Part shown: in pieces, positions 5,495 through 5,837 of the stretch
Layout of the letters: each line of letters begins with the position of its first letter
Numbering within the stretch: the first letter of the stretch is position 1
Assembly: GCA_030044035.1 (NCBI GenBank)
Contig: JASHWN010000416.1
Coordinates: 1 to 5,837 of the forward strand
DNA from: Xanthobacteraceae bacterium
GTDB taxonomy: Bacteria; Pseudomonadota; Alphaproteobacteria; Rhizobiales; Xanthobacteraceae
Direction of reading: 5' to 3'
DNA length: 5,837 nt
Position numbers and translations under genes: made by a program
Notes under the pieces: generated by a model
What the model was told of the DNA's origin: nothing
The model's database searches: none
The model's input: the letters and a program-made list of their open reading frames with translations, nothing else

Positions 5495-5837
5495 ATGCGG
5501 CGGCGATGGCGAGCGCTGGCGATCATCGCGGCCGTCGTAGTGGCCGCTGGCTTTGTCGCATTCTGGATCGTGACCATGCCGGCGACCGTGCCGGCTTCGG
5601 CGCTGCCGGCCTATACGCCGAACATTGCCAACGGCAAAACCATGTTCGACGCCGGCGGCTGCGCCTCCTGCCACGCCGTGCCCAACAAGGACCGCGACAA
5701 GGTCGACCGCACGCGACTCGGCGGCGGCTTGGCGCTGCCCTGCCCGTTCGGCACGTTTTACGTGCCCAACATCTCGCCCAACCCGAACGATGGCATCGGC
5801 AATTGGAGCGAGGCCGATTTCGTCACCGCACTTTGGG
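5495..5837 (+). CDS. Membrane-anchored class I c-type cytochrome (3' end outside window)
   Basis: The frame is open from the ATG at 5495 to the window edge, giving 114 residues. A basic start (MRRRWR) and a hydrophobic segment at about 7-27 form an uncleaved anchor or signal sequence that puts the rest in the periplasm. CASCH at 56-60 is the covalent haem attachment motif. What follows, GGGLALPCPFGTFYVPNISP (76-95) and GIGNWSEADFVTALW (100-114), closely resembles cytochrome subunits that carry electrons from membrane-bound or molybdenum hydroxylase-type dehydrogenases (alcohol, gluconate, aldehyde). The distal Met ligand would lie beyond the edge. The start is supported by GGGA at 5484-5487, seven bases upstream. 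It lies 44 bases after the cyclase-family stop on the same strand, so an operon is plausible. The partner dehydrogenase, if any, is not in the window. Confidence 0.88.
   Translation, partial: MRRRWRALAIIAAVVVAAGFVAFWIVTMPATVPASALPAYTPNIANGKTMFDAGGCASCHAVPNKDRDKVDRTRLGGGLALPCPFGTFYVPNISPNPNDGIGNWSEADFVTALW

Overview
The window is about 5.8 kb of GC-rich DNA with dense, short-spaced genes. It looks like an alphaproteobacterial chromosome, most likely Rhizobiales of the Bradyrhizobium/Rhodopseudomonas/Xanthobacteraceae kind. That placement rests on three things: codon use strongly biased to G/C at third positions, the ybaB-recR pair, and intergenic palindromic repeats beginning CGTCATT, of a type I know from memory in that group. 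No database was consulted, so the placement is inference.

Layout. Positions 1-903 hold the 3' part of a YbaB/EbfC nucleoid-associated protein gene and a complete recR, sharing one base (TGATG). This is the conserved end of the dnaX-ybaB-recR replication/repair cluster. Positions 904-1363 hold no convincing gene. They contain a paired-hairpin repeat (920-1010), a run of hairpins ending in a terminator-like stem and T-rich tract (1110-1228), and two overlapping hairpins just before the next start codon. Positions 1364-2293 encode a metallo-beta-lactamase-fold hydrolase with all metal ligands present. Its 3' end overlaps by 34 bp the convergent gene at 3150-2260, which encodes a three-helix membrane protein with a DUF1499 domain. 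A near-perfect 35-bp inverted repeat (3264-3356) separates this from a minus-strand ACMSD-like amidohydrolase gene (4424-3360).

A second paired-hairpin repeat (4499-4600) lies between the amidohydrolase gene and the divergent gene for a KynB-like cyclase-family metalloenzyme (4671-5450). Downstream, on the same strand, is the start of a membrane-anchored c-type cytochrome (5495 to the window end).

How the genes may work together. YbaB and RecR belong to replication-coupled DNA maintenance. The amidohydrolase and cyclase-family enzyme resemble families that act in tryptophan/kynurenine and related aromatic catabolism, so the divergent pair could be a small catabolic module, with the cytochrome possibly serving a neighbouring dehydrogenase. 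The substrate cannot be read from sequence. I see no defence system, CRISPR array, transposase, tRNA or rRNA. The least ordinary content is in the intergenic repeats and the structured stretch after recR.
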